Positions 9,221 through 17,168 of a stretch of DNA of 64,000 nucleotides are shown in pieces; the first letter of the stretch is position 1; every line of letters starts with the position of its first letter. Source of the DNA: a virus; IMG/VR virus record IMGVR_UViG_3300040758_000214, positions 79,061-143,060 of that record, one strand, 5' to 3'. Under the pieces are notes generated by a model. It was not told the DNA's origin, made no database searches, and saw only the letters and a list, made by a program, of their open reading frames with translations. The translations under genes were made by a program, and so were the position numbers.

Positions 9221-11920
9221 TTAAAACTCCCCTAATAATATTTTGTCAAAAATTCCCTCATAGTTTCCAGAATTTAAAAGTCCCTTAATTATTGCAGATT
9301 TGGGATTCGAAAAAGCAATAGCAAGTAACCATGACTCATTTGTTGGAGCACTTTGGATTGAAAGGAACTTCGGTGTAACTTTATCTCTATTTTTCATTAA
9401 TCTCCATTTATAATGTCCGACCCACATTAATTGCGATACAATAGATTCAAAATGAACATGAAGTATTCCTTTGCTATTATTATAAACATCGAATAAATCA
9501 GAAACTAAATCTTCAGCAGTTTGGTCTTTTTTAAATTTATGGAATAAATCAGACACAATTTTTAAATCACTAATTACATCTGATTGTTCCATATCAACAG
9601 ATCCTTCTTTAATATTTGCTACACCTGATAAGTGGAAGGTACGTAAGGTCAATTGTGTAGTGCACTCCCCCAAAGATTGCGCTCCAAGGATACCTATATA
9701 CTTACTATCATTTAATTTATGAGTATTTCCATAACATGTTAGACAAATTTCTGGTGATGTGCAATATATTGGGCTTCTCACTTTTAACATTTGACCAACT
9801 AATTCTGAGCATTTATTTAATGTAATTAATTCTAATTTATCATTATTTAAATAATATTTATTCACTAACATTTTTGCTTTATTTAAATTTTTAACATATA
9901 CATTTAAATAATCTTTAGTTTCGCAATCCTTTAAATTTTTATTTAATAAAAGATTAACTCCAGTGAATATTAATTTTCTTGATAAATATCCAGAAGTTCC
10001 AGTATTTAAAGCAACATCTAATAATCCTTTTCTACAACCATAAGTTGAATTGAAGAATTCTTCTTCTGTTAATCCATCAAGTAAATTATTTTTAATTGCT
10101 TTAGGATATATTTCTCCATTAAAATTAGATACATATCCTCTGGTTAAAATCATTTGTTTTGCCTGATCCCAATTTCCACGAGCTCCTGAGTCAATTAAGT
10201 ACGAATACTCAAAATTTTCTCTTAATGAATTTTCAATTTCAGGACTTGATAATTTATTAATTTGAGTCATTATATCATTAGACTCATAAATTGAATCTTT
10301 CAATTCTTGAACATTTGGAATTTCACAATGATTTAGAGAAATAGTAGGAGCAAAAATTGTTGCATATTTGAATCCAACTTCTTTAATTTTATCTAGAGTT
10401 TGAACTGTTATATTTTCTGGCCAATTATTTTTAATACCATTTAATATTTTTATCAGATTCTTTTTTATAACTATTTCATTTATTACCGGAAAATCTTCTG
10501 GCAAACATTCATTAAAGATTTTCATTCCTTCTGTAATTTCAATTCCTTTATATACAACTTTATTTAATAATGATGAAATTTTATTAGATGTAAGTGCATA
10601 TAATCCCAATATTATATCTTGAGAAGGAACTGTAGCTAAACTTTCATTTGCAGGACTTGTTAAATTTTTAGTAACTATTAATTTATCTAATGTTTCTTGT
10701 TTTGTCTTTTCTGTGATGGGAATATACACAGCCATCTGGTCTCCATCAAAATCTGCATTGAATCCTGAGCAAACTAATGGATGAATTTTAATAACATTAT
10801 CTAATGAAGTTTTAATTTTAAATCCACAAATACTAAGTCTATGAAGAGATGGTTGTCTATTTAACAAACATACTTCACCTTTAACAATTTCAGAGATATC
10901 ATTGAATAAATCTGGTTTTTTCAATTCGATACAATTATCTATAAAATCAATTGCATCATTTAATAATTTAAATTTACTATGTTCTATTAATCTTTTTGCT
11001 AATGGTAATTTGAATAACTCTAAAACCATAACATATGGAAGAACACATTCATCTAAATTTAATTTTGGATCAGGAATAATAACTGCTCTTCCTGAGAAAT
11101 CAATTCTTTTACCTAATATATTTCCTCTTATTAATCCTTCTTTTTTACTAAGTTTTGTAACTATATGCGCATATAATTCATTTACATCTTTTTGTAATTG
11201 CCTAAAATATTGATAATAGAATTGTTTACTATGTTCTATATCTACAATTGTATTTTGCATTGTTTCTTTTTTTGTTAAAATTTGCATATAATATCTATTT
11301 ATTTCATCTACAATTTGATTATTCTTTTCAGATCCTTTTGCAGCTGGTCTTAAATCAGGTGGTAAAACTATAATATTTCTTATTAATAATGTATCAATAT
11401 TATCTCTAATTAATTTCCATGCAGGAATATCATCTGCTAATGCTATTGAAATTCCATTAACCATTTCATAAATTGCTTCAGTTCTTTCCCATATTCTACA
11501 TCCTGCTTTTACATTTTCTAATTCCTTTACTACAACATAATCATCTCCATCTTTATATAAAATACTTTTTTCATCTTTTAATAATAAGTCTATAGAATTC
11601 ATTAAAGATGAGCCACCTAAAGTGGTAAGTAAATCATAAAATACTGGATTCATAACTTTAATTGGAATTACAATTTTGGCAAATCTTCTTCTTCTTTCAT
11701 AACTATTTACAATATCAACTTGACATACATTACATGCTCCACCATCTGCTCTAGATATACCAAAGTAAGTTCCACACTGACAAGTATAGTTTCTTAATGG
11801 TCCAAAAATCTGTTCAGAAAATAAACCATTAGGATGATAATTCTTTTTGTCCATCATTTTAATGGATGAAACTTCCTTTAAATTTTCACAGAAAGCATTG
11901 ATGTTTAGAAGAGTTGGCAT
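9221..11920 (-). CDS. RNA polymerase beta' subunit, set 1 (complete, compact)
   Basis: An 899-residue RpoC homologue with all landmarks in one chain. These are an N-terminal zinc finger (CQCG near 49 and CNVC near 64), a KRIDFSGRAVI segment, the catalytic NADFDGD at residues 388-394, and a second zinc-binding site (CTSPEICLTCYG). Then come the trigger-loop helix (AQSLGECTTQLTLRTFH) and a C-terminal ESWLLAIAFSNPKSA segment equivalent to the last bacterial beta' helices. The bacterial protein is about 1400 residues, so large internal parts are missing. Confidence 0.95.
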   Translation of the reverse strand: MPTLLNINAFCENLKEVSSIKMMDKKNYHPNGLFSEQIFGPLRNYTCQCGTYFGISRADGGACNVCQVDIVNSYERRRRFAKIVIPIKVMNPVFYDLLTTLGGSSLMNSIDLLLKDEKSILYKDGDDYVVVKELENVKAGCRIWERTEAIYEMVNGISIALADDIPAWKLIRDNIDTLLIRNIIVLPPDLRPAAKGSEKNNQIVDEINRYYMQILTKKETMQNTIVDIEHSKQFYYQYFRQLQKDVNELYAHIVTKLSKKEGLIRGNILGKRIDFSGRAVIIPDPKLNLDECVLPYVMVLELFKLPLAKRLIEHSKFKLLNDAIDFIDNCIELKKPDLFNDISEIVKGEVCLLNRQPSLHRLSICGFKIKTSLDNVIKIHPLVCSGFNADFDGDQMAVYIPITEKTKQETLDKLIVTKNLTSPANESLATVPSQDIILGLYALTSNKISSLLNKVVYKGIEITEGMKIFNECLPEDFPVINEIVIKKNLIKILNGIKNNWPENITVQTLDKIKEVGFKYATIFAPTISLNHCEIPNVQELKDSIYESNDIMTQINKLSSPEIENSLRENFEYSYLIDSGARGNWDQAKQMILTRGYVSNFNGEIYPKAIKNNLLDGLTEEEFFNSTYGCRKGLLDVALNTGTSGYLSRKLIFTGVNLLLNKNLKDCETKDYLNVYVKNLNKAKMLVNKYYLNNDKLELITLNKCSELVGQMLKVRSPIYCTSPEICLTCYGNTHKLNDSKYIGILGAQSLGECTTQLTLRTFHLSGVANIKEGSVDMEQSDVISDLKIVSDLFHKFKKDQTAEDLVSDLFDVYNNSKGILHVHFESIVSQLMWVGHYKWRLMKNRDKVTPKFLSIQSAPTNESWLLAIAFSNPKSAIIKGLLNSGNYEGIFDKILLGEF

Positions 11921-11948
11921 CTCTTAGCTCCTTTATTTAATTTTATTA

Positions 11949-12179
11949 TTAAAAATTTTCGATTATATATGTAGCTAATGCATTGAAGTGTTCTTTTACA
12001 ATTTGTGCTGTGATTTTATGTATCTCGGGAATAATTTCTTGAACTATTTCTTTTACTTCATCTCTTGTTAAAATTTCTCCTTTTTCTTCAAGAGCTATAT
12101 TTATTTTACTTTCAATTTCAGAATCTAATAATTCATAAAATGAATTTTTTGATTCTATTAATCCTTTATTTTTTTTCAT
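11949..12179 (-). CDS. Hypothetical helical protein (76 aa)
   Basis: I choose the ATG at 12179 (MKKNKGLIES) because it follows AAAGGAGTTTCTG. The frame is open further upstream, but that stretch overlaps the previous gene and has no binding site. The product is helical and acidic-basic mixed, possibly a small coiled coil. Function unknown. It directly precedes RNA polymerase beta' set 1 downstream. Confidence 0.55.
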   Translation of the reverse strand: MKKNKGLIESKNSFYELLDSEIESKINIALEEKGEILTRDEVKEIVQEIIPEIHKITAQIVKEHFNALATYIIENF

Positions 12180-12348
12180 CAGAAACTCCTTTAACCTGCT
12201 TTTCAATTAATTTTTTTGTACGAATCGAAAAAACATCTACCATCATTCCGAAAGACTTATTCACAAACTTTTTTAAACTATCAGAAATATCATCAATTAA
12301 TTCATGAGCTGTTGTTTCTAATTTACTTTTTTCTTTATTATCAGGCAT
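12166..12348 (-). CDS. Hypothetical helical protein (60 aa)
   Basis: The start ATG overlaps the stop of the previous gene (ATGCCTGA) and follows GAAAAGGAGAAAT. The product is an amphipathic helical protein with a Lys-rich end. No family is recognised. It is translationally coupled to the possible E2-like gene at 12341-12844. Confidence 0.55.
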   Translation of the reverse strand: MPDNKEKSKLETTAHELIDDISDSLKKFVNKSFGMMVDVFSIRTKKLIEKQVKGVSDEKK

Positions 12349-12844
12349 ATATCAATTTCTCCTTTTCTACATCATTTTCATCATAACCATTTATGTTCCA
12401 AATAAATCTTTTATTATTTTTTTGTTTTTCTTTATGAATTCTAAAACTAAAATTTTTTGGATCTGATATATTAATAAATTCAAAACAATTCCAATATGAT
12501 TTATAAAAGGTATTATAATTATAAGTTAAGAATTGATGTTCTATTATTTCTAAATCAGAATCTATTTCAAATAAATTTTGTTTAAAGAATTCTTGTATAC
12601 AAAATATATTGGTAACTGGATTTTTATTTGGGTGAGGATTTTTAAACATTATAGATTCCAAATATCCATTTTTTAATTTTATCTCATATTTATTAATAAT
12701 GAATTTATAAGGTATTTTTATTATTTCATATTTTTTTTCATTCTTAATTAATATTTTAGGAATAATGAAACAATTAACTTTTATATGAATGATATTGATC
12801 TTATTTTCAACACTTGCTTTAATCAATTCTATTTTGTTTAGCAT
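12341..12844 (-). CDS. Possible divergent E2-like (UBC-fold) protein
   Basis: A 167-residue protein, rich in Ile and Lys. In the middle it has a strand pair (KYEIKLKNGYLESIMF) leading into HPN at residues 71-73 and a cysteine at C82 (HPNKNPVTNIFCI). In E2 enzymes an HPN motif precedes the catalytic cysteine by a similar distance. The gene is 14 bp from a ThiF/E1-like gene, the natural partner of an E2. The rest is too divergent to place by eye. It could instead be an unrelated protein. Confidence 0.35.
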   Translation of the reverse strand: MLNKIELIKASVENKINIIHIKVNCFIIPKILIKNEKKYEIIKIPYKFIINKYEIKLKNGYLESIMFKNPHPNKNPVTNIFCIQEFFKQNLFEIDSDLEIIEHQFLTYNYNTFYKSYWNCFEFINISDPKNFSFRIHKEKQKNNKRFIWNINGYDENDVEKEKLIYA

Positions 12845-12858
12845 AAGTATATGTCTCC

Positions 12859-13731
12859 TTATGCCGAAATAGTTTGAGTAATAATTTTTACTAAATATTT
12901 ATTCTGTCTTGCTAAAGGCATACAAACTCTATAAGTCATATTTTTATCTATTAACATTGATAAAATCTGTTCTCTAACATCATCAACATCTTTTAATTGT
13001 GTCATTCTTATTTCTTTTATATTTTCTTTTTTTTCATCTTTTAGAGAAAATAATATTGGAAACTTTTTATTTCTTTCTATAATATCGGATACATGAAGAT
13101 CTAAATCTTCTAATATTTCATCACTATCATGACTTTCAAATATAACATTGACTCCATCATTATAATTTTTAAATTCATAAAAGTCAGATTTTGTTAAATC
13201 TAAATCAATTGAATATAATTTTTTTAAATCTACTAATTCTTTAATCATTCCACTTTCAAAATATTGAGTAGCCATTAATGCAGCCATTTCAATTTTAGAT
13301 TTACTAAGTTCTACAGAATATCTTGTATTTACTAATGGCTTATATGTAATATTTTTTCTACAATCTAAAACTAAAAAATCCGAATATTGAAAATACATTT
13401 TAACATCAACTCTATTATTTCTATTATTAAAATTATCAGTGCAATCTATAATTAAATCAATATTATTCGGGATTATAGTATGATCTATAAAATTTGTTTT
13501 AGAAACAATAACTTTAATATCTTTATAATCTCTAAGTATTTTATTTCTAATTGGATAAACTTTTCCTTGCCCGATATCATTTTGATTATATAATGAATTA
13601 ATCAAATTTTTCTCATTGACAATATCTGAATCATATAATAATAATTCTTTAACACAACCAGATTTAGCTAAATGATATGAAAAGAAACTCCCCAACGATC
13701 CAACTCCAGCAATTAAAATCCTATTAAACAT
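12859..13731 (-). CDS. ThiF/E1-like adenylating enzyme (second copy)
   Basis: A 290-residue protein with a Rossmann nucleotide loop GVGSLG (residues 9-14), an acidic pair D34/D36 followed by NLIN, and a strand-turn IIDCTDN at 94-100 followed by an arginine-containing NNR. These are hallmarks of the ThiF/MoeB/E1 family, which adenylates the C-terminus of ubiquitin-like proteins. The C-terminal 150 residues do not match the standard ThiF tail and no CxxC zinc site is visible. It sits upstream of the possible E2-like gene, and downstream of the main ubiquitin-like cluster. Confidence 0.8.
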   Translation of the reverse strand: MFNRILIAGVGSLGSFFSYHLAKSGCVKELLLYDSDIVNEKNLINSLYNQNDIGQGKVYPIRNKILRDYKDIKVIVSKTNFIDHTIIPNNIDLIIDCTDNFNNRNNRVDVKMYFQYSDFLVLDCRKNITYKPLVNTRYSVELSKSKIEMAALMATQYFESGMIKELVDLKKLYSIDLDLTKSDFYEFKNYNDGVNVIFESHDSDEILEDLDLHVSDIIERNKKFPILFSLKDEKKENIKEIRMTQLKDVDDVREQILSMLIDKNMTYRVCMPLARQNKYLVKIITQTISA

Positions 13732-13741
13732 AATACTCCTT

Positions 13742-13975
13742 CTACTGCTTGAAATTCTCCATCCGTTCTACAATATCATTAATTTCGCCTTGTAAAAACT
13801 TAACTTCTGACAAACTAAGTCTTCCTAGTTTTAAAAATTTTCCGTCATTTGATATTCTTGTCAATTGTAATTTAGGGGCTCCACCCTTATAAGAATAAAC
13901 TTCACCTTTAATATTAACATCATCTTCTAAAGGTTTAATTTCAAATAATAATTTGTCATCTTCTTGATTATACAT
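13742..13975 (-). CDS. PC4-like (transcriptional coactivator p15) protein
   Basis: A 77-residue protein with a GEVYSYKGGAPKLQLTRI segment, then DGKFLKLGRLSLSEVKFL and a terminal helix. This resembles PC4-family ssDNA-binding modules, where a curved sheet is followed by one helix. A role in phage transcription or ssDNA binding would fit. The assignment is by pattern only. It lies between the second E1-like gene and a terminator-like hairpin. Confidence 0.4.
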   Translation of the reverse strand: MYNQEDDKLLFEIKPLEDDVNIKGEVYSYKGGAPKLQLTRISNDGKFLKLGRLSLSEVKFLQGEINDIVERMENFKQ

Positions 13976-13995
13976 TTATATCTCCTATGTTTAAT

Positions 13996-14025
13996 GAAAA
14001 GGGATATTTTTACATATCCCTTTTC
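13996..14025 (-). terminator. Hairpin, likely transcription terminator
   Basis: A perfect 12-bp stem (GAAAAGGGATAT with its complement) and 6-nt loop lie between the genes at 13742 and 14046. The 3' arm ends in CCCTTTTC, so the U-tract is partly inside the stem. It could equally act as an RNA-stabilising hairpin. Confidence 0.5.
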
Positions 14026-14045
14026 AATTTTATTAAACAACTTTA

Positions 14046-14507
14046 TTATTCGGAATAGATATCTATATGATCAGGCATGTATTCACTTTTGAATTGAAAA
14101 TATTTTGCTGCTACTTTTATGGGATAACTCTTTGGAACATCTATTTTTATTCCAGATTTATCATTTTTCTTTGCTGGACAAAATAATAAATTATTTTGAA
14201 TGGCTTCTTGTGCAGCTCTTTCTAATTTTTCAGAATCTGAAATAATAATTTTTTCAATCCAAAATTCAACATTCCTATCAGGGATTATTTCATATGAATT
14301 TTCTCCGCTCATTAAAGCTTTCATTGCTCTTCCAAAAGCAATATTTCTAGATTTCTTTCTAATATGATTATCTAGAATTGAACAGATAGAAATTCCCCTT
14401 GCAATTAATTTTCTATCTGCATCTTCAATTTCACATACTGTAAATGCATTATTTAGTATGTCAGTTTTTTTATATGAATATCTTATTCTTAGATTACTCA
14501 CGTCCAT
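14046..14507 (-). CDS. Hypothetical protein (153 aa)
   Basis: A 153-residue protein flanked on both sides by strong hairpins, so it may form its own short transcript. A central segment (RNIAFGRAMKALMSGE) is probably helical, and the C-terminal part has several strands. I do not recognise a family. Its place beside the ubiquitin-like gene makes it a candidate substrate, adaptor or regulator, but this is context only. Confidence 0.55.
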   Translation of the reverse strand: MDVSNLRIRYSYKKTDILNNAFTVCEIEDADRKLIARGISICSILDNHIRKKSRNIAFGRAMKALMSGENSYEIIPDRNVEFWIEKIIISDSEKLERAAQEAIQNNLLFCPAKKNDKSGIKIDVPKSYPIKVAAKYFQFKSEYMPDHIDIYSE

Positions 14508-14532
14508 ATCTATCTCCAGACTATGTTTTTTA

Positions 14533-14562
14533 GGGATGCATTACTTTAATATAATGCATCCC
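14533..14562 (-). terminator. Strong hairpin after the ubiquitin-like gene
   Basis: An 11-bp perfect stem (GGGATGCATTA with its complement, 8-nt loop) lies 16 bp beyond the stop of the ubiquitin-like gene. There is no U-run on the minus strand, so it may be a processing or stability element, or a terminator for a phage polymerase that does not need a U-tract. Confidence 0.5.
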
Positions 14563-14578
14563 TTCCAATTAATAAAAA

Positions 14579-15223
14579 TTACCCTTTACGGCCACTAGTT
14601 TTCAGATATTCAAGATTATCATTTTCCTGAATAACATAATTCAATCCTACTTCTTTTCCACACGCAAGGGCACGAGGAATATTGCTACCAATATTCAGAA
14701 CTTCCTTAAGAAACTCTGCAACCTGTCCAACAGTTTTTCCGATTACATTAAAATTCCCAGAGGAAGCTCCACAAGAAACATGAATAGTGGATTTAATTCT
14801 ATCGGATGAAGAATTAGGATTAACAACAGTATTCTTCATTGTTATTTCCATCGTAGAAATACCACCAATTGACGGACCAGTAACTGTGGATCTTACAGGA
14901 GCACTAGCCACACCAATCTTAGAAAGAATAGCTGCAACTAATTCATCCTTAGGTTTTTTACTCATTCCAGAAATACTAAGTTCCTGACAAATTTCACGAA
15001 GATCAGAATTGGTCAACTCTAGAAGACCTTCTTTTGTATAACGAGGAGCTGTAGCAGAAGAAGTCTGATTGTTGGCGGTTGAACCAGCCTTGGATAAAAT
15101 TGCTTCCATGATAACATCTTTACGTGCTTTACTCATTCCAGTGATACCAAGACTCTGGCAAATTTCACGAAGCTCACCATTGGTTTTTTCAACTAATTCG
15201 CCATAATTATAAGTTCTTGCCAT
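14579..15223 (-). CDS. Ubiquitin-like protein with two SAP-like repeats
   Basis: A 214-residue modular protein. Residues about 8-45 and 64-98 are two similar helical repeats (LREICQSLGITGMSK and LREICQELSISGMSK, each followed by a helix) of the SAP/HeH DNA-binding type. After a Ser/Pro linker, residues about 130-214 look like a beta-grasp domain. The visible elements are a first strand, a helix (KTVGQVAEFLKEVL), then CGKEVGLNYVIQENDNLEYLK and the tail SGRKG. The NG-type turn, the L-x-x-x-D-x-L-E strand and the glycine terminus match ThiS/MoaD/ubiquitin-like proteins and recall PRTRC protein C, which I remember as ending in GTKG. It is encoded next to the E1, JAMM and E2 genes, so it is the likely conjugated modifier. 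The SAP repeats suggest it acts on DNA or nucleoid. Confidence 0.75.
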   Translation of the reverse strand: MARTYNYGELVEKTNGELREICQSLGITGMSKARKDVIMEAILSKAGSTANNQTSSATAPRYTKEGLLELTNSDLREICQELSISGMSKKPKDELVAAILSKIGVASAPVRSTVTGPSIGGISTMEITMKNTVVNPNSSSDRIKSTIHVSCGASSGNFNVIGKTVGQVAEFLKEVLNIGSNIPRALACGKEVGLNYVIQENDNLEYLKTSGRKG

Positions 15224-15316
15224 TTGTAATTCTCCTATTCATTTTTTGGTTTTTACTACAATTAAAGTTATCCTTGTATAGAAAGGATTCTTAATTTAAA
15301 ATTGTATAATTTGGTC

Positions 15317-16006
15317 TTACTTTTTCAATTCTCTAGACTTTGAATCTACTTTCATTGTTGTAATGTCAAAATATGCTTCTGAGTTTTTATAATTTTCCTG
15401 CAATACATTATAAAACGCACAGCACATTAGTGTTGCCGCAGCTAAATTGGTAAAATATAATTGAGGTTCACCAGCTGCAGATAATTCTTGGCAACTCATT
15501 TCATCTGGTGATTTATCATCAGGTTCATCAATTTCTGGATGATAATCAGTCAAACTTGGCGTTAAATCTTCACCTCCTTTTCTTACATATATTTGAACAT
15601 TACCATCTACATAATCATTCCCCCCGGAGATTAATGTAATGTTGTTCAAACTTTTTGAATAATCTGATACAAGTTTTCTAGTTTTATGATTATCAACCGC
15701 TAAAAATACAGTATCACCATCTTCAATCAAAGTATCAATTACATCTTTATTTACATAAAATGGAAATGATTTAAATTCAATATTATTAAATTTAGATTGA
15801 AGTTCAAATGATTTCACTTGTGCCTTATTTCCCATATTGGAAAAATCTTGTCTTTCAAAATTTTTGGTTTCATATTCATCACCATCAATTAAAGTCACAT
15901 TTGCTTTGGTATTTGAATAATTAATAAACCTTGAAATTTTTTCTGATAAAATAGATCCAATTCCTCCTAATCCAATAATTTTAATCGTATGGCCAGAGTG
16001 GTACAC
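15317..16006 (-). CDS. ThiF/E1-like ubiquitin-activating enzyme
   Basis: A 229-residue protein with the GLGGIG nucleotide loop (residues 12-17), D41-G-D43, the NFERQ segment (N49, R52) and a VDNHKTRK strand (D105). These are the standard E1/ThiF adenylation residues. C172 in MSCQELSAAGEPQLYFTN precedes a conserved N-x-A-A helix, matching the place of the catalytic cysteine in PRTRC-type ThiF proteins. Its start overlaps the JAMM gene by 26 bp, so both are probably translated together. It would adenylate the ubiquitin-like protein encoded 94 bp downstream. Confidence 0.85.
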   Translation of the reverse strand: MYHSGHTIKIIGLGGIGSILSEKISRFINYSNTKANVTLIDGDEYETKNFERQDFSNMGNKAQVKSFELQSKFNNIEFKSFPFYVNKDVIDTLIEDGDTVFLAVDNHKTRKLVSDYSKSLNNITLISGGNDYVDGNVQIYVRKGGEDLTPSLTDYHPEIDEPDDKSPDEMSCQELSAAGEPQLYFTNLAAATLMCCAFYNVLQENYKNSEAYFDITTMKVDSKSRELKK

Positions 16007-17168
16007 TTATAAGCTCCTCTGTTTCTATAATTTTACTACGATCATCTTTTTCTTTTTTGGTTATAAATGTATCATCTTTTTTGCATTTTTTAATCATACC
16101 TAATAATTCTTTTTCATCTTTAGCAAACTTTAAATTACATTTATAACATGGATTAAAATATTTAGATTGTTGTGATTTAATGGCAGATGATGATATAGTT
16201 TGAGGTAAATTAGGTGTATGAATAGTTTTCTTTTGATTATACTCATGATCATCTACACCACCATTAACTCTATTCATATACCTATAAAACCACATATCAT
16301 TTTCAAGGTCATCATTTATATTTCCACCATATCCACCATCACTATAAAAACTATATCCATTATTATGTTGTCCATATCCTCCAAAACTATAAGCTTTTCT
16401 GAAATTATATTTCTCAACATTTATTAACCATTTTGGATCACATTCTACACTTGATAAATGTTGTGAAATTATATATCCTGTTGTAGTTTTCATTTCCTTT
16501 TGATAAACTTTTTCTTTCCCAATTACTTCATATTTTGGTCTAAACATTGACTTAAAATATTTTGTATATTCAGTTTTATAAACTCCATCAATATAATCCA
16601 ATGGATCAACTTCAACTCTATAACCATTTGACGCTATGGATGCTACAATTTTATGAGTATCAGAATCAATTTCTCCAACAGTAATATGCAAACCATCAAA
16701 ATCTTCTTCATCATGAGTATCTGTTCCAGAGTGAAAGGCGCTGAATCCTGGATGACTATGAATTGAACATACTGGTTGATAATTTTTTATAGATATCTGA
16801 TAATTATCTTCCACATTAACACTTGCTCCTGAAACTGATTGCTCTGGAATATGCACCTTAAATGCCTTTTTCTTTGGATTATAATAAATAATTGCTAATC
16901 CTTCTGCTCTATGCCCATGATATACTTTTTTGAAAAAGTCAAATATTTGTGCATATATAATTCCAGGAATTTTTGGAATATCCATTGATGCATAACATCC
17001 AATATCTTCTAGAAATGATATATTTTTTACTGGAACTAAACTATCTATTAATCCCATTTTTTTCTTTAAATATACACCACCTTTAGCGATAATATAACAT
17101 ATATCGTCTTTTGGCATTCCTTGTTCTTTATCAAATGTATATACATTAAACATACTATTATTAGACAT
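15981..17168 (-). CDS. JAMM/JAB-domain isopeptidase (deubiquitinase-like)
   Basis: A 395-residue protein. It has a complete JAMM zinc-protease signature: E89 in HRAEGLAIIYYN, then H137-S-H139, S147 and D150 in SIHSHPGFSAFHSGTD (H-x-H-x7-S-x2-D). Such enzymes remove or mature ubiquitin-like proteins, and PRTRC protein A is of this class. The C-terminal half is not a known domain to me. It contains a Gly/Tyr-rich stretch (residues 255-285), a CYKC pair near 340 and a Lys-rich tail. The gene overlaps the E2-like gene by 8 bp and the E1 gene by 26 bp. Confidence 0.85.
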   Translation of the reverse strand: MSNNSMFNVYTFDKEQGMPKDDICYIIAKGGVYLKKKMGLIDSLVPVKNISFLEDIGCYASMDIPKIPGIIYAQIFDFFKKVYHGHRAEGLAIIYYNPKKKAFKVHIPEQSVSGASVNVEDNYQISIKNYQPVCSIHSHPGFSAFHSGTDTHDEEDFDGLHITVGEIDSDTHKIVASIASNGYRVEVDPLDYIDGVYKTEYTKYFKSMFRPKYEVIGKEKVYQKEMKTTTGYIISQHLSSVECDPKWLINVEKYNFRKAYSFGGYGQHNNGYSFYSDGGYGGNINDDLENDMWFYRYMNRVNGGVDDHEYNQKKTIHTPNLPQTISSSAIKSQQSKYFNPCYKCNLKFAKDEKELLGMIKKCKKDDTFITKKEKDDRSKIIETEELISVPLWPYD

